Positions 9,216-18,636 of a DNA stretch of 64,000 nt are shown here, piece by piece. The position numbers were made by a program, and so were the translations under genes. The stretch spans positions 1,426,001 through 1,490,000 of the forward strand of contig CBDFKS010000007.1 in NCBI GenBank assembly GCA_965248905.1, read 5' to 3'. Positions within the stretch are counted from its first letter, which is position 1; each line of letters starts with the position of its first letter. This DNA comes from CBDFKS01 sp965248905 (GTDB taxonomy: Bacteria; Chloroflexota; Dehalococcoidia; Lucifugimonadales; JAGWBF01). The notes below the pieces were generated by a model that did no database searches, was not told the origin of the DNA, and saw nothing but the letters and a program-made list of their open reading frames with translations.

Positions 9216-10348
9216 GCTTTATCCCCATTGCCAGCGTCGAGCTATCTGAGGAGGAGATAGCAGCGGCGGTGACTGTGCTGAGATCAGGGCACCTGATCCA
9301 GGGAGAGAGGGTCGTCCAGTTTGAGCGAGCCTTTGCAGAGAAAGTAGGCGCCAGGTATGCCATCGCGGTAAGCTCTGGCACGGCGGCTCTACACACTGCC
9401 TACCTCTGTGTCCTCGAACCAGGGGATGAAGTCATAGTGCCAACCTTCACCCACATCTCGACGGCCAGTATGGTGACGTTCGCTATGGGGAAGCCGGTTT
9501 TCTGCGACGTTGATCCAAGGACTTTCACCCTCGACGTGGCCGATGCCCAAAGGCGACTTACCGATAAGACGGTGGCTATAGCCCCTGTGCATCTCTACGG
9601 AAACGCTTGCGACATCGAGGGGATCATAGGTCTTGCCACGGCGTACAAACTGAAGATCATCTGGGATGCTGCTCAGGCCCATAGGACGACCTACCGTGGC
9701 AGGGACGTAGGAAGTTATGACGACATCGCCTGTTATTCCTTCTACCCCACCAAGAATATGACAACTGGAGAAGGGGGTATGATCACCACTAACAGCTTCG
9801 AGCTGGCGGAGAAGTGCCGCCTGTTAAGGTCTCACTGGGAGTCAGAGAAATACCTCCATTCAGGTCTGGGCTTTAACTACCGTATGACGGATATAGCAGC
9901 AGCAATTGGGATTGAGCAGCTGAAAAGACTAGACGATTTGATAGAGCGAAGACGGTATAATGCTGCGTATCTAACAGAAGGTCTGAAAAATGTTATCGGC
10001 ATAGAGCCTCCTCTGGTCTCTGAAGAGGTAGAGCACTCTTACCACCATTACACCGTAGTGCTGGACTTGCCTAAGCTAGGTATAAGTAGAGACGAGTTTG
10101 GTACGGCCCTGCGGACGCAGGGAATAGGCACCAGCATCCATTACCCACGCCCGGTGCACCAGCAACCGGCCTTCGCTACTAATGCGCCCATCTCATCCCT
10201 ACCCGTCAGCGAGGAGCTGGCTCAAAGTGTACTGTCCCTACCGGTTTACCCTTGTCTGAGCGCAGTTGAGCTGGATAGGATAATACTCGGTATCAAAAAC
10301 GCTGTCGGCACGGAACATAGCCATAAAACCCCTTTCTATGCGGGCTGA
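9212..10348 (+). CDS. DegT/DnrJ/EryC1/StrS PLP aminotransferase
   Basis: A 378-residue fold-type I sugar aminotransferase. The PLP Schiff-base lysine is Lys181 in FYPTKNMTTGEGG. The pyridine-nitrogen aspartate is Asp152 in WDAAQAH, and SSGTAALH (residues 54-61) binds the phosphate. It would aminate a keto-sugar made by the upstream Gfo/Idh enzyme, with glutamate as amino donor. Start ATG overlaps the previous stop by 4 bases. The resulting amino group is the logical target for the formyltransferase, the acetyltransferase-like protein, or the acyl module downstream. Confidence 0.9.
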   Translation: MSFIPIASVELSEEEIAAAVTVLRSGHLIQGERVVQFERAFAEKVGARYAIAVSSGTAALHTAYLCVLEPGDEVIVPTFTHISTASMVTFAMGKPVFCDVDPRTFTLDVADAQRRLTDKTVAIAPVHLYGNACDIEGIIGLATAYKLKIIWDAAQAHRTTYRGRDVGSYDDIACYSFYPTKNMTTGEGGMITTNSFELAEKCRLLRSHWESEKYLHSGLGFNYRMTDIAAAIGIEQLKRLDDLIERRRYNAAYLTEGLKNVIGIEPPLVSEEVEHSYHHYTVVLDLPKLGISRDEFGTALRTQGIGTSIHYPRPVHQQPAFATNAPISSLPVSEELAQSVLSLPVYPCLSAVELDRIILGIKNAVGTEHSHKTPFYAG

Positions 10349-10407
10349 GAACGAAGACATGGGAAATCCCGGTTGATTTATGGAAAATCTCGATTCAAAG
10401 CGGGTAT

Positions 10408-11412
10408 GTGTCAAAATACATGACTAAGCGAACCGATAGCTCCAGGGTTCCCCCAATCGGAGTTGACAAGGCCGATAGGATACGATGGCCAGGTAATAAA
10501 GACTTCGCATTCACCATTTTCGACGATACTGACTCCTCGACCTTGGAAAATGGTACCGAAGTTTATTCCCTGTTGATGGAGTCCGGCCTTCGGACCACGA
10601 AGTCGGTCTGGCCCATACGGGGTACGGGCAAAGGGGAGCCGGGCAGGAAGTGGGGTTCCACCTGCGAGGATGAAGATTACCTCCAGTGGGTGAAAGAGTT
10701 ACAGGGATACGGGTTCGAGATCGGATATCACAGCGCTACCTTCCAAGAGTCAGAGCGATCAGAAGTGATCCGCGCCCTGGAAAGGTTCAATGATCACTTC
10801 GGACATCATCCCATCACGATGGCCCAGCATACGTACGGGGAAGGAGAGAGCATCTATTGGGGGAATCACCGACTGACAGGCCTAAACGGGTGGGTCTATA
10901 GGCTTCTTACCCTGAACAGAATGAAGGGCCTATCCCGAGGACATAATGAGGGGGACAGGTATTTTTGGGGAGACCTTTGCAAAGAGCGGATCAAATACAT
11001 CAGGAACTTCGTGTACGCTGACATCAACACGCTGAAAGCCTGCCCGATGACTCCATACCACGACCCAAAGACACCATACGTCAACTACTGGTTTGCCTCT
11101 TCCGAAGGTCCCGATGTGGCATCGTTCAATCGATGCATCTCGGAGAAAAATCAGGACCGTCTCGAAGCCGAAGGTGGCGCCTGCATCATGTATACGCATT
11201 TTGCCAACGGGTTTTACGTTGACGGGTCTATCAACCCGCGATTTCGATATCTGATTAACAGGATCAGCAGCAAGAACGGTTGGTTCGTTCCCGTTTCTGA
11301 CCTGCTAGATTACCTCCTCCAGCAAAATGGAGGCCACATCCTTACGGATGGCGAGAGGGCCAGCCTAGGTAGAAAATGGCTGCGACACAAACTCAGAGTA
11401 GGAACGAGCTGA
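10408..11412 (+). CDS. NodB-like (polysaccharide deacetylase-fold) hypothetical protein
   Basis: A 334-residue protein starting at GTG 10408 (ATG 10420 is an alternative). The segment FAFTIFDDTD near residue 34 resembles motif 1 of the NodB domain, with two consecutive Asp residues. GFEIGYHSA near residue 103 is in the place of the motif 2 histidines, and GGACIMYTHFANGFYV near residue 255 gives a late histidine strand. The order fits a divergent carbohydrate esterase 4-type fold, so de-N-acetylation of a sugar is possible. Assignment by motif reading only; overall similarity to characterised deacetylases looks low. Confidence 0.55.
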   Translation: MSKYMTKRTDSSRVPPIGVDKADRIRWPGNKDFAFTIFDDTDSSTLENGTEVYSLLMESGLRTTKSVWPIRGTGKGEPGRKWGSTCEDEDYLQWVKELQGYGFEIGYHSATFQESERSEVIRALERFNDHFGHHPITMAQHTYGEGESIYWGNHRLTGLNGWVYRLLTLNRMKGLSRGHNEGDRYFWGDLCKERIKYIRNFVYADINTLKACPMTPYHDPKTPYVNYWFASSEGPDVASFNRCISEKNQDRLEAEGGACIMYTHFANGFYVDGSINPRFRYLINRISSKNGWFVPVSDLLDYLLQQNGGHILTDGERASLGRKWLRHKLRVGTS

Positions 11413-11429
11413 GAAACCGAAAGCTCGTC

Positions 11430-12545
11430 ATGTCTGTCAAGATCGTTCCGTACATCGAAGCCCTTGTAGGGGAGGTAAAATCCTTCAATGCCCGCTTGAA
11501 GGAAGGCGGCGCATCTTTCAAGTTTCCCGAGGAGACCGTGCCACGATGGCTTCCAAAGGTCGAAGATAGGAAGATCTACCAGGAGTATTTCCTGGCGGTG
11601 GACGGAAGTTCTGTGGTGGGCGGCTACATAATAAAGCACCAGGAATTCTCGTTCAAAGAGACCACCCGGTCTATCGGATTCCTTCAGTTGCCCTTGTCCG
11701 AGGGGATAGTCAATAAAGACTACGGCCTGGTAGGAGTTCTGGTGCTGGCGGATGCGCTGAGACGACTGCCGGTGATGTACGCCCTGGGAATGGGCAGCTA
11801 TGATGAGCCGATTGTCAAGGTGCTCCAAGCTATGGGCTGCAGCACTTACTCGGTCCCATTGTATTTCAAGGTTAACCATCCATGGGGGTTCTTCAGAAAC
11901 ATCCAAGCCCTGAGGAAAAGTAAACTGCGAAGGCTGTTGATGGATGCCCTGGCAATGTCGGGTCTGGGTTGGGCTGGCATAAAAATCCTGCAAAACCTGT
12001 ATACTAAAAGGCGGTTTGGAAACGCAACCATCGTGGCCGAGCAGGTCGACCGATTCTCGGATTGGTCGAATGAGTTGTGGCATCAGTGCAAAGGCGAATA
12101 CGCGATGATCGCCGTACGTGACAGCGTGACCCTCAACATACTCTACCCCAAGGCGAAGCCAAGGTTTATCAGGCTAAAGGTGTTGGAAGGCAATAAGACG
12201 ATCGGATGGTCGGTGGTCCTGGATTCACAAATGCGAAACCACAACTATTTCGCCAATATGCGAGTGGGCTCTATCGTGGACTGCCTGGCGTTGCCGGAGA
12301 ATGCCGCAAGTGTAATTCGGACCGCTACGAAGTACCTGGAGGCCAAGGGAGTGGACCTGATCCTTTCGAACCAGGCCAACAGGTCGTGGTGCTTAGCTCT
12401 GAAAGAGTCCGGATACATAAGTGGACCCTCCAACTACATCCTTGCCACATCGAAGAAGCTAACCGAATTGCTAGACCCTTTCGATGCAAACAAAACAGAC
12501 ATACATATAAACAGGGGAGACGGCGATGGCCCCATTCACCTGTGA
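11430..12545 (+). CDS. GNAT-like acyltransferase, hypothetical
   Basis: About 371 residues from ATG 11430; the frame is also open from ATG 11376, which would overlap the previous gene by 37 bases. The N-terminal half (FLAVDGSSVVGGYIIKHQEF) and the C-terminal half both resemble GNAT strands, and DYGLVGVLVLADALRR fits an acyl-CoA-binding helix region. It is probably a two-GNAT protein like those that acylate amino sugars in polysaccharide loci. No active-site residue can be named. Its place after the aminotransferase and NodB-like genes makes a sugar-N-acylation role reasonable but unproven. Confidence 0.5.
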   Translation: MSVKIVPYIEALVGEVKSFNARLKEGGASFKFPEETVPRWLPKVEDRKIYQEYFLAVDGSSVVGGYIIKHQEFSFKETTRSIGFLQLPLSEGIVNKDYGLVGVLVLADALRRLPVMYALGMGSYDEPIVKVLQAMGCSTYSVPLYFKVNHPWGFFRNIQALRKSKLRRLLMDALAMSGLGWAGIKILQNLYTKRRFGNATIVAEQVDRFSDWSNELWHQCKGEYAMIAVRDSVTLNILYPKAKPRFIRLKVLEGNKTIGWSVVLDSQMRNHNYFANMRVGSIVDCLALPENAASVIRTATKYLEAKGVDLILSNQANRSWCLALKESGYISGPSNYILATSKKLTELLDPFDANKTDIHINRGDGDGPIHL

Positions 12546-12620
12546 TCTGAATTCCTATCAACCGAAATCGGGCGTGGTCCCTGTCCAACCTATGACTGAC
12601 CCGTGCCGTGACTTCGGAAA

Positions 12621-12634
12621 TATGATATATCATA
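12621..12634. promoter_or_regulatory. 14-bp perfect palindrome, possible operator
   Basis: The sequence TATGATATATCATA reads identically on both strands and lies about 60 bases before the acyl carrier gene. It is in the only sizeable gap (143 bp) between the sugar-modification genes and the acyl module, where a new promoter would be expected. It could be an operator or an AT-rich promoter element. No other copy was noticed. Confidence 0.25.
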
Positions 12635-12691
12635 ATTGGTCTATTACACCTGAATAACGCGAGTAACATTCTACGGCGGGAGAAGTAGGTG

Positions 12692-12994
12692 ATGCTAACA
12701 CAGCAAGAGATTGAAGGCGTGGTAAGGGACTCTCTTGTAAATTTGAATGAAGAGAAGGAGGAAGGAGAACAGATCCCGATCGCCGATGAAACCGTTTTAT
12801 TTGGGGTCGGCGCAATGCTGAAATCTCTTGATTTTGTATTAATTGTTACCGCAATCGAAGAGCGCCTATATGACTTGACGGGCAGGGAGATCGAAATCGG
12901 AAAGGATTTACAGTCTATCGAGGAAGACAATCCGTTTCGTACGGTAGCGACCCTCAGAGGCCATATCGCACGGATTCTAGAATCGATCCATTGA
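12692..12994 (+). CDS. Acyl carrier protein-like protein
   Basis: A roughly 100-residue acidic protein preceded by a GGGAGAAG ribosome-binding site; GTG 12689 is an alternative start. The segment GAMLKSLDFVLIV has the phosphopantetheine-attachment pattern, with Ser at about residue 45 followed by Leu-Asp, and it opens helix 2. It is longer than a primary-metabolism ACP (about 80 residues). It is immediately followed by SDR, hydrolase, KAS III and AMP-ligase genes. It probably carries a short acyl chain as a thioester for this dedicated pathway. Serine identity is by motif position only. Confidence 0.75.
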   Translation: MLTQQEIEGVVRDSLVNLNEEKEEGEQIPIADETVLFGVGAMLKSLDFVLIVTAIEERLYDLTGREIEIGKDLQSIEEDNPFRTVATLRGHIARILESIH

Positions 12995-12995
12995 G

Positions 12996-13700
12996 ATGAG
13001 CGATTCACTCGTAGCGCTGGTGACGGGTGCGAGCCGAGGTGTTGGCCTAGGGATCACTGAGCATCTCCTCACCCAGGGATATAGAGTGGCTGGATGCAGT
13101 CGAAGTCCATCTCCGCTAGAGAAGGAACGTTACGAGCATGCTATCGTAGATGTGGGTGATGCGGGCCAGGTTCGTCAGTGGGTTAGAGCCGTGGCCCGTT
13201 CGTGCGGTCGCATCGATGTTGTTGTTAACAACGCTGGTGTGGGTCCGGCAGCCCTCGCCCTCGCCACCTCAAACGATTTGGTCGAGTCCACCCTAAGAAC
13301 CAATTTCCTGGGTACTTTTGCTGTTTGTCGAGAGTCGGCCAAGGTTATGCTAAAGCAAAAATCCGGTCGCATTATCAACATTTCGACCATGGCGACGGCT
13401 ATTCACATGGAGGGTGCTTCGGCGTATGCTGCCTCGAAAAGCGCCGTCGAGGAATTCTCGAAAGTCCTGGCCAAGGAGTTGGCACCTTTGGGTATAACCT
13501 GCAACGTGATTGCCCCGTCTTTGGTGGAATCCGAGATGGTGGCTACCCTTAGCGAGGAAGCTATCCAGCGTTATGAACAAAGTCTTGCCATCAAGAGATG
13601 GACCACCATAGAGGATATATGCAATGTCATTTCGTTTTTCTCCAGTCCGGCCAGCAGCTACGTTACAGGCCAGGTAATCCGGCTCGGATTCGTGGAATAG
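12996..13700 (+). CDS. SDR-family 3-oxoacyl-ACP reductase-like protein
   Basis: A 234-residue classical short-chain dehydrogenase. The cofactor loop TGASRGVG is at residues 10-17 and NNAGVG follows near 78-83. The catalytic residues are Ser130, Tyr144 and Lys148 (YAASK). It is FabG-like in size and motif order. It starts one base after the acyl carrier gene stop, so the pair is tightly coupled. The likely reaction is NAD(P)H reduction of a beta-ketoacyl group on that carrier. Reduction of a sugar-linked ketone remains possible. Confidence 0.85.
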   Translation: MSDSLVALVTGASRGVGLGITEHLLTQGYRVAGCSRSPSPLEKERYEHAIVDVGDAGQVRQWVRAVARSCGRIDVVVNNAGVGPAALALATSNDLVESTLRTNFLGTFAVCRESAKVMLKQKSGRIINISTMATAIHMEGASAYAASKSAVEEFSKVLAKELAPLGITCNVIAPSLVESEMVATLSEEAIQRYEQSLAIKRWTTIEDICNVISFFSSPASSYVTGQVIRLGFVE

Positions 13701-13704
13701 GGTC

Positions 13705-14379
13705 ATGTTACATGAGTTTGGCAGCTTCACGGTCGAGCAACTGGTTACGGGGAAATGGAAGGAAAATTGCTACCTGCTGAAGGACCAGGAAAGCGGGGAG
13801 ATTGCAATAATCGATCCAGGAGACGATGCTGACACAATAGCAGGTAGGATAGAGGCATCGGGAGGCAAGGTCTGCCATATCCTCCTTACACATGGCCACT
13901 ATGACCACCTAGGAGCGGCCTCGGAGATCTGCAAACTAACGGGCCTCTCCTGCGCCATTCACGTGGCCGACGTATCGCTGCTACGGCGAGCGCCAGTCTA
14001 TGCGCTCGCTTTCGAGAAGAGAAGGATCGCGGCGCCCAGTTCCATCACCCCTTTTCAAGGAGCCGAGGCGTTCTATCTGGGTGGGGAACGGATCCAAGCT
14101 TCGTTGGCGCCTGGCCATACACGCGGCAGTGTTTGTTTCCAATTCGGCGGGTGCGTATTCACGGGCGATACCTTGATGAAGGCGACTCTAGGCCGTACCG
14201 ATTTGCCCGGAGGGGACGATGACCAGATCGCCCGCTCTGTTCACCATCTCATAAACCAGCTCCCGGATAATTCTTTGATTCTACCGGGGCACGGTCAACC
14301 CTGGAGCCAGAAAGAGGCCAAGGCTTGGTGGGAAGAATCGCGTTATGTCGAAGGGTTGGGACCCGAAGGTAAGACATGA
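13705..14379 (+). CDS. Metallo-beta-lactamase-fold hydrolase (glyoxalase II-like)
   Basis: A 224-residue protein with the zinc motif THGHYDHLGA (HxHxDH), then the later ligands in LAPGHTRGSVCF, FTGDTLM and LPGHGQPW. This is the glyoxalase II/thioesterase branch of the fold. Within an ACP-KAS III module a thioester hydrolase is the natural reading: it could release or edit the acyl chain. The next gene starts inside its stop (ATGA overlap). The substrate is inferred from context alone. Confidence 0.85.
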   Translation: MLHEFGSFTVEQLVTGKWKENCYLLKDQESGEIAIIDPGDDADTIAGRIEASGGKVCHILLTHGHYDHLGAASEICKLTGLSCAIHVADVSLLRRAPVYALAFEKRRIAAPSSITPFQGAEAFYLGGERIQASLAPGHTRGSVCFQFGGCVFTGDTLMKATLGRTDLPGGDDDQIARSVHHLINQLPDNSLILPGHGQPWSQKEAKAWWEESRYVEGLGPEGKT

Positions 14380-15380
14380 AAGCTCAAATCGCCGCGATCG
14401 AATATGCACTTCCGGCCAAGTGTGTGACCAACGACGAACTGGATCAGCTTCACCCGAGTTGGTCCATGCGGGCGGTGGAAAAACGGACGGGCGTTTTGAC
14501 CAGGTTTATCTGCGCTGAGGATGAGACAGCTCTGGACCTGGCCACCGTGGCGTGTGAGCGATTGTTCGACCGAGGTGTAGTGTCGAGGGAAGATGTGGGC
14601 GCCATAATCGTATGTACGCAGTCACCGGATTACATTATGCCTCCGAACGCGACCCTGTTACAGTCCCGGCTTCAGCTACCCAACTCGATCGGGGCCTTTG
14701 ATTATAGCCTGGCTTGTTCCGGATACATCTATGGCCTTTTGATGGGGAAGGCCCTCATCGAATCCAACTCCCTCGATAATATCTTGCTGGTCACCTCAGA
14801 AGCCTATTCAAAATTCATACACCCCGGGGATCGTGCGTCCATGGTCTTGTTCGGGGATGGTGCGGCGGTAACCTTACTCCGAAAAGGCACCCAAGGGGTG
14901 GGCGAGTTCATCCTGGGTACGGACGGATCGGGAGGAGACCGCTTTATCATTCCGGCAGGTGGGACCAGGATCCGCAATACTGCGGAAACGTGTATCGAGA
15001 AAATAGATGTCCATGGCAATGTACGGACCCAAGAGAACATCCATATGGATGGATCCGCGATCCTGACTTTCGCCAGGCGGCAAATCCCGAAGTGCGTACG
15101 GAATCTCCTTGCCAAAACCGGCTATACGCAGGATGATATCTCACTATTTGTATTTCACCAGGCCAGTGGACTGGTGCTAGACTACCTTGAGAAGACCCTG
15201 GAGATTCCCGAAGAGAAGACATTCAGGAACCTTCACAGGGTTGGTAACACCGTGTCAGCATCGATCCCCATAGCGATTCGGGACGCCCAACTCGAAGGGC
15301 GAATCGTTCCCGGCAGCCGCCTGCTACTGGTCGGCTTTGGAGTTGGCCTTTCCTGGGGCGCGTGCATTGTGGACTGGTAA
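14376..15380 (+). CDS. 3-oxoacyl-ACP synthase III (KAS III, FabH-like)
   Basis: A 334-residue thiolase-fold condensing enzyme. The nucleophile is Cys114 in SLACSGYIYG. The histidine lies in LFVFHQASG and the asparagine in HRVGNTVSASIP, giving the Cys-His-Asn triad of KAS III. It would condense an acyl-CoA starter with a malonyl-carrier to give a beta-ketoacyl chain, which the adjacent SDR could reduce. Being separate from a housekeeping fab cluster and flanked by its own carrier and ligase, it is probably specialised. A 3-hydroxyacyl decoration is the simplest product to propose. Confidence 0.88.
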   Translation: MKAQIAAIEYALPAKCVTNDELDQLHPSWSMRAVEKRTGVLTRFICAEDETALDLATVACERLFDRGVVSREDVGAIIVCTQSPDYIMPPNATLLQSRLQLPNSIGAFDYSLACSGYIYGLLMGKALIESNSLDNILLVTSEAYSKFIHPGDRASMVLFGDGAAVTLLRKGTQGVGEFILGTDGSGGDRFIIPAGGTRIRNTAETCIEKIDVHGNVRTQENIHMDGSAILTFARRQIPKCVRNLLAKTGYTQDDISLFVFHQASGLVLDYLEKTLEIPEEKTFRNLHRVGNTVSASIPIAIRDAQLEGRIVPGSRLLLVGFGVGLSWGACIVDW

Positions 15381-15428
15381 GATGAGGCGGTTATCATCGT
15401 AGGATATGTAGATGAGATCCTGGGCAAG

Positions 15429-16754
15429 ATGGACCGGCGGGGTGACCAGCCTGCCATCGTCTGGCGTGGGGCTGAATACTCCTATCGATCCTTAATTCGT
15501 GATATGGAGGTCTGGGAGAAGCAACTTTATGAGCTGGGCATAGGCCATGGAACGGTGTGCGGAGTGGTGGGAGAGTACTCACCGGGAATCTGCGGCCTGA
15601 TCTTTTCGCTGATGAAGGTGGGGGCAGTGATTGTGCCCGTCACCCACGCCTCTGCTGTACAGGAGCAAGACTTGGTCCAAATAGCAAATATACAGCACCT
15701 CTTTCGTTTCGACGATGACGACGGCTGGTCTGCCGAACCTGTCCAGACCTCCCAGCAGAATGAGCTGCTTGCCAGCTTCCGGGAGCGCGATCATCCAGGG
15801 CTTATCCTTTTCACATCCGGCTCGACTGGAAAGCCTAAGGGCATTCTCCACGACTGCGAACTGCTGCTCCAGAAATTTTCCACGGAGAGACGGGGCTACC
15901 GGACATTATTGTTCCTTCTAATGGACCACATTGGTGGGTTTAATACCCTGATGTCGGTTTTCGCCTACGGGGGCACCGGCGTGGTGGCAGGGAGCCGTAT
16001 GGCCGACGAGATCTGCAGGACGGTGGAGGCGTCTCGGGTCGAACTGCTTCCAGTGACACCCACATTTCTCAATCTTTTGCTGGCGTCAAACAGCTACAAA
16101 GACTTCGATCTATCGTCGGTCTTGCTCATCACATACGGCACCGAGGTAATGCCCGAAACAACCCTCGAGCGTGTGTCCGCGATCTTCCCGTCGGCGAGAT
16201 TTCAGCAAACCTACGGGCTTTCCGAACTCGGGATATTGCGTTCCAAGTCCAAGGAATCCGCCTCCGTGTGGGTCCAGGTGGGAGGACAGGGATTCGAGAC
16301 CAAGGTTGTGGATGGTATGCTGCACATACGTGCTCAGTCAGCGATGGTTGGTTATTTGAATGAACCTAGTCCCTTTGATGACGACGGTTGGATGAATACA
16401 GGGGATATGGTTGAAGTGGACGGAGAGTACATACGCATACTTGGCCGGGAATCGGAAGTTATCAACGTCGGAGGACAAAAAGTACTTCCCATCGAAGTAG
16501 AGACTGTTTTGATGGCGGCGGACAATGTGGTCGAAGCGACAGTCTACGGTGTCTCCAATCCACTGATGGGAAGCACCGTAGCAGCCCGGGTGTCACTTAA
16601 GAACGATGAAGACCCAATTCGGTTGAAAGTTCGTCTACGCAAGTTTTGCCTGGCGCGACTTGCGGCCTACAAGGTACCCATCAGGTTTTCGGTGGTATCC
16701 CAGGCACAGCAACACAATCAGCGAGTCAAAAAGATTCGCCAGAACCTGACGTAG
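15429..16754 (+). CDS. AMP-dependent acyl-CoA/acyl-carrier ligase
   Basis: A 441-residue ANL-superfamily enzyme. The phosphate loop is LILFTSGSTGKPKG, the adenine region QTYGLSELG, the hinge/domain boundary GDMVEVDGEYIRILGR, and a lysine near the C-terminus (RVKKIRQN) is the expected adenylation lysine. The frame stays open 45 bases upstream with family-like residues (VDEILGK) but has no standard start codon there, so the N-terminus may be slightly longer via a rare start. It probably activates a fatty or hydroxy acid and loads it on CoA or the nearby carrier. Confidence 0.87.
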   Translation: MDRRGDQPAIVWRGAEYSYRSLIRDMEVWEKQLYELGIGHGTVCGVVGEYSPGICGLIFSLMKVGAVIVPVTHASAVQEQDLVQIANIQHLFRFDDDDGWSAEPVQTSQQNELLASFRERDHPGLILFTSGSTGKPKGILHDCELLLQKFSTERRGYRTLLFLLMDHIGGFNTLMSVFAYGGTGVVAGSRMADEICRTVEASRVELLPVTPTFLNLLLASNSYKDFDLSSVLLITYGTEVMPETTLERVSAIFPSARFQQTYGLSELGILRSKSKESASVWVQVGGQGFETKVVDGMLHIRAQSAMVGYLNEPSPFDDDGWMNTGDMVEVDGEYIRILGRESEVINVGGQKVLPIEVETVLMAADNVVEATVYGVSNPLMGSTVAARVSLKNDEDPIRLKVRLRKFCLARLAAYKVPIRFSVVSQAQQHNQRVKKIRQNLT

Positions 16755-16841
16755 TCCGAAGGAGCCCTCCCCTATTGGTCTATCCAGCCACATGTTGTGG
16801 ACTGAGCTATTTGATAGAAACTTGTTTGACTCTGCGAAACT

Positions 16842-17882
16842 ATGGTGTCTACCCTTCCCGTATCCATAATTATCCCCTGCCGCAACGAAGAGAGCTTCAT
16901 CGGTCGTTGCCTAGACTCGGTCCTGGCCAATGACTACCCGCACGATAGTCTAGAGGTCCTGGTGGTGGATGGGATGAGTGAGGACGACACACGCTTGATT
17001 GTGGAAAGGTATGTCAATCAGCATAATTACTTTAAGCTCTTGGATAACCCGAGTAAGATCACACCGGTGGGACTAAACATTGGCATCAACAGTGCCAAGG
17101 GTAGAGTCATCATCCGGATGGACGCCCATTCAGAGTACCCGACCACTTACATTTCCACCTGTATTCAGTACCTTGATAAGACCGGCGCAGACGTCGTCGG
17201 AGGGCCCATCATAACAAAGCCCTCATCCAGGACCTTCGCTGCGACAAGTATCGCTCTAGCAACGTCCCATCCATTTGGTGTAGGGAATTCAAGATTTAGA
17301 ACCTCTCTAACGGATGGCTACGTTGATACCGTGCCCTTTGGCGCATACAAAAGAGAGGTGTTCGATAGAGTCGGGCTCTTCAATGAGAAACTCGTACGTA
17401 ACCAAGACAATGAGCTGAGTAGCCGCATCACCGCCGGAGGCGGAAAAATCTATCTTACGAGCCACTTAACAGTGACCTACTACAACCAGGTAATGCTTAT
17501 GGGTTTGCTTAGGCAAGCCTTGAGAACCGGAATGTGGAATATCGTGACTTGGAAAGCCAACCCTACCGCTTTCCGATTGAGGCACTTCGCTCCATTCGCC
17601 TTTGTGGCGGTCCTTTTGGCGCTTGTTCCTCTCTCCTTCCTAAGCCCAGGAGTGAGGCTTTCTTTGCTGGCCCTAGTTGGTTTGTATGGCTCTCTCGCTG
17701 TACTGAGTTCCTTCAGTATCGGCCTGAAGGCCGGTATACGATATGTGCCTTTCCTACCATTGGTGTTCTTTCTATATCATATATCGTACGGCGTCGGAAG
17801 TTTGTTGGGAGTATTCAGAGTTTGTTGGATAATAGGACACTTAAGATCGGACTCGGCGAGCTGCAAATGCTCCAAGAGTTGA
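16842..17882 (+). CDS. GT2-family glycosyltransferase with C-terminal membrane segments
   Basis: A 346-residue GT-A enzyme. SIIIPCRNEESFIGRCLDS is the N-terminal nucleotide-binding strand, VIIRMDAHSEYP carries the acidic metal-binding motif, and RNQDNELSSR supplies the catalytic-base region. Residues from about 240 onward form hydrophobic membrane helices, as in ExoA-type enzymes of succinoglycan synthesis. It should add a sugar to a polyprenyl-linked intermediate at the membrane. Its end overlaps the likely start of the next methyltransferase by 16 bases. Confidence 0.85.
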   Translation: MVSTLPVSIIIPCRNEESFIGRCLDSVLANDYPHDSLEVLVVDGMSEDDTRLIVERYVNQHNYFKLLDNPSKITPVGLNIGINSAKGRVIIRMDAHSEYPTTYISTCIQYLDKTGADVVGGPIITKPSSRTFAATSIALATSHPFGVGNSRFRTSLTDGYVDTVPFGAYKREVFDRVGLFNEKLVRNQDNELSSRITAGGGKIYLTSHLTVTYYNQVMLMGLLRQALRTGMWNIVTWKANPTAFRLRHFAPFAFVAVLLALVPLSFLSPGVRLSLLALVGLYGSLAVLSSFSIGLKAGIRYVPFLPLVFFLYHISYGVGSLLGVFRVCWIIGHLRSDSASCKCSKS

Positions 17883-18636
17883 GGGTATATGACGTGATAA
17901 ATGCGCCTCTTGACCTTATTGATAATGTAGATGATGAGATCAAGTCGTTTTTTTCGGTTGGAAGCCAGCTAGTTGGTATCGTCTAACTAGGGAACTCTTA
18001 CTATCTATAGGATTCGATGGGGCAGGCAAAAGTGCCCTGGAGATTGGCGCAAACAAAGGAGGCCTCAGTCTGCTCTTTACTATGCTGGGTTGTGAAGTGG
18101 TCTGCTCGGATCGCAAGCCACAGATTGTGTCCCGTGCAAAACAACTGCATTCAAACATGGAACTGTGTCACTCATACGCGGTAGCAGACATAGGGATGCT
18201 GCCCTTTCGACCTGATAGCTTAGATTTGGTTGTTATGAAATCAGTGCTCGGTGGTGTGTATGCATCAAGGGATGAGGATGCCGTAGTTGCCAGTATGAGG
18301 AACATTCATAGAGCACTCAAGAAGGGTGGCTTTTGCATATTATTAGAGCAGCTAGAGGGAGATCCTGTATCCCGTTGGCTCAGGCACAGAAATTTTCCAG
18401 GCAGGAATTGGCATTACTTCAAAAAGCATGAGTTTCAAAAAGCGAGTCCACGTAGCCTGCTGGGAGGATTCCAGAGCGTAGAGTCAAAATGTTTAACGTT
18501 ATTTAGCCATATCCTTGAAGATAGGTTTTCACATAGTAGTGCATTGGTGCACATTGCTTGCACAGTGGACCGGATTGTCGAGAGGTGGCTGGGAGACAAC
18601 TGGAAGCATTTGATTGGGGTAGTTGCTGTTAAGTGA
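17867..18636 (+). CDS. SAM-dependent methyltransferase with apparent T-tract frameshift
   Basis: The continuous frame ending at 18636 contains motif I (ALEIGANKGGLS) and a full methyltransferase domain, but has no start codon between its upstream stop and ATG 18082, which lies inside motif I. A second frame starts at ATG 17867, overlapping the GT2 gene, and runs to a run of seven T (17948-17954). Adding one T there joins both frames (DDEIKSFFF then GWKPASWYRL) into one 256-residue protein. I read this as one gene with a single-base loss in a homopolymer, either a sequencing error or slippage. The methyl acceptor is unknown. Confidence 0.7.
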
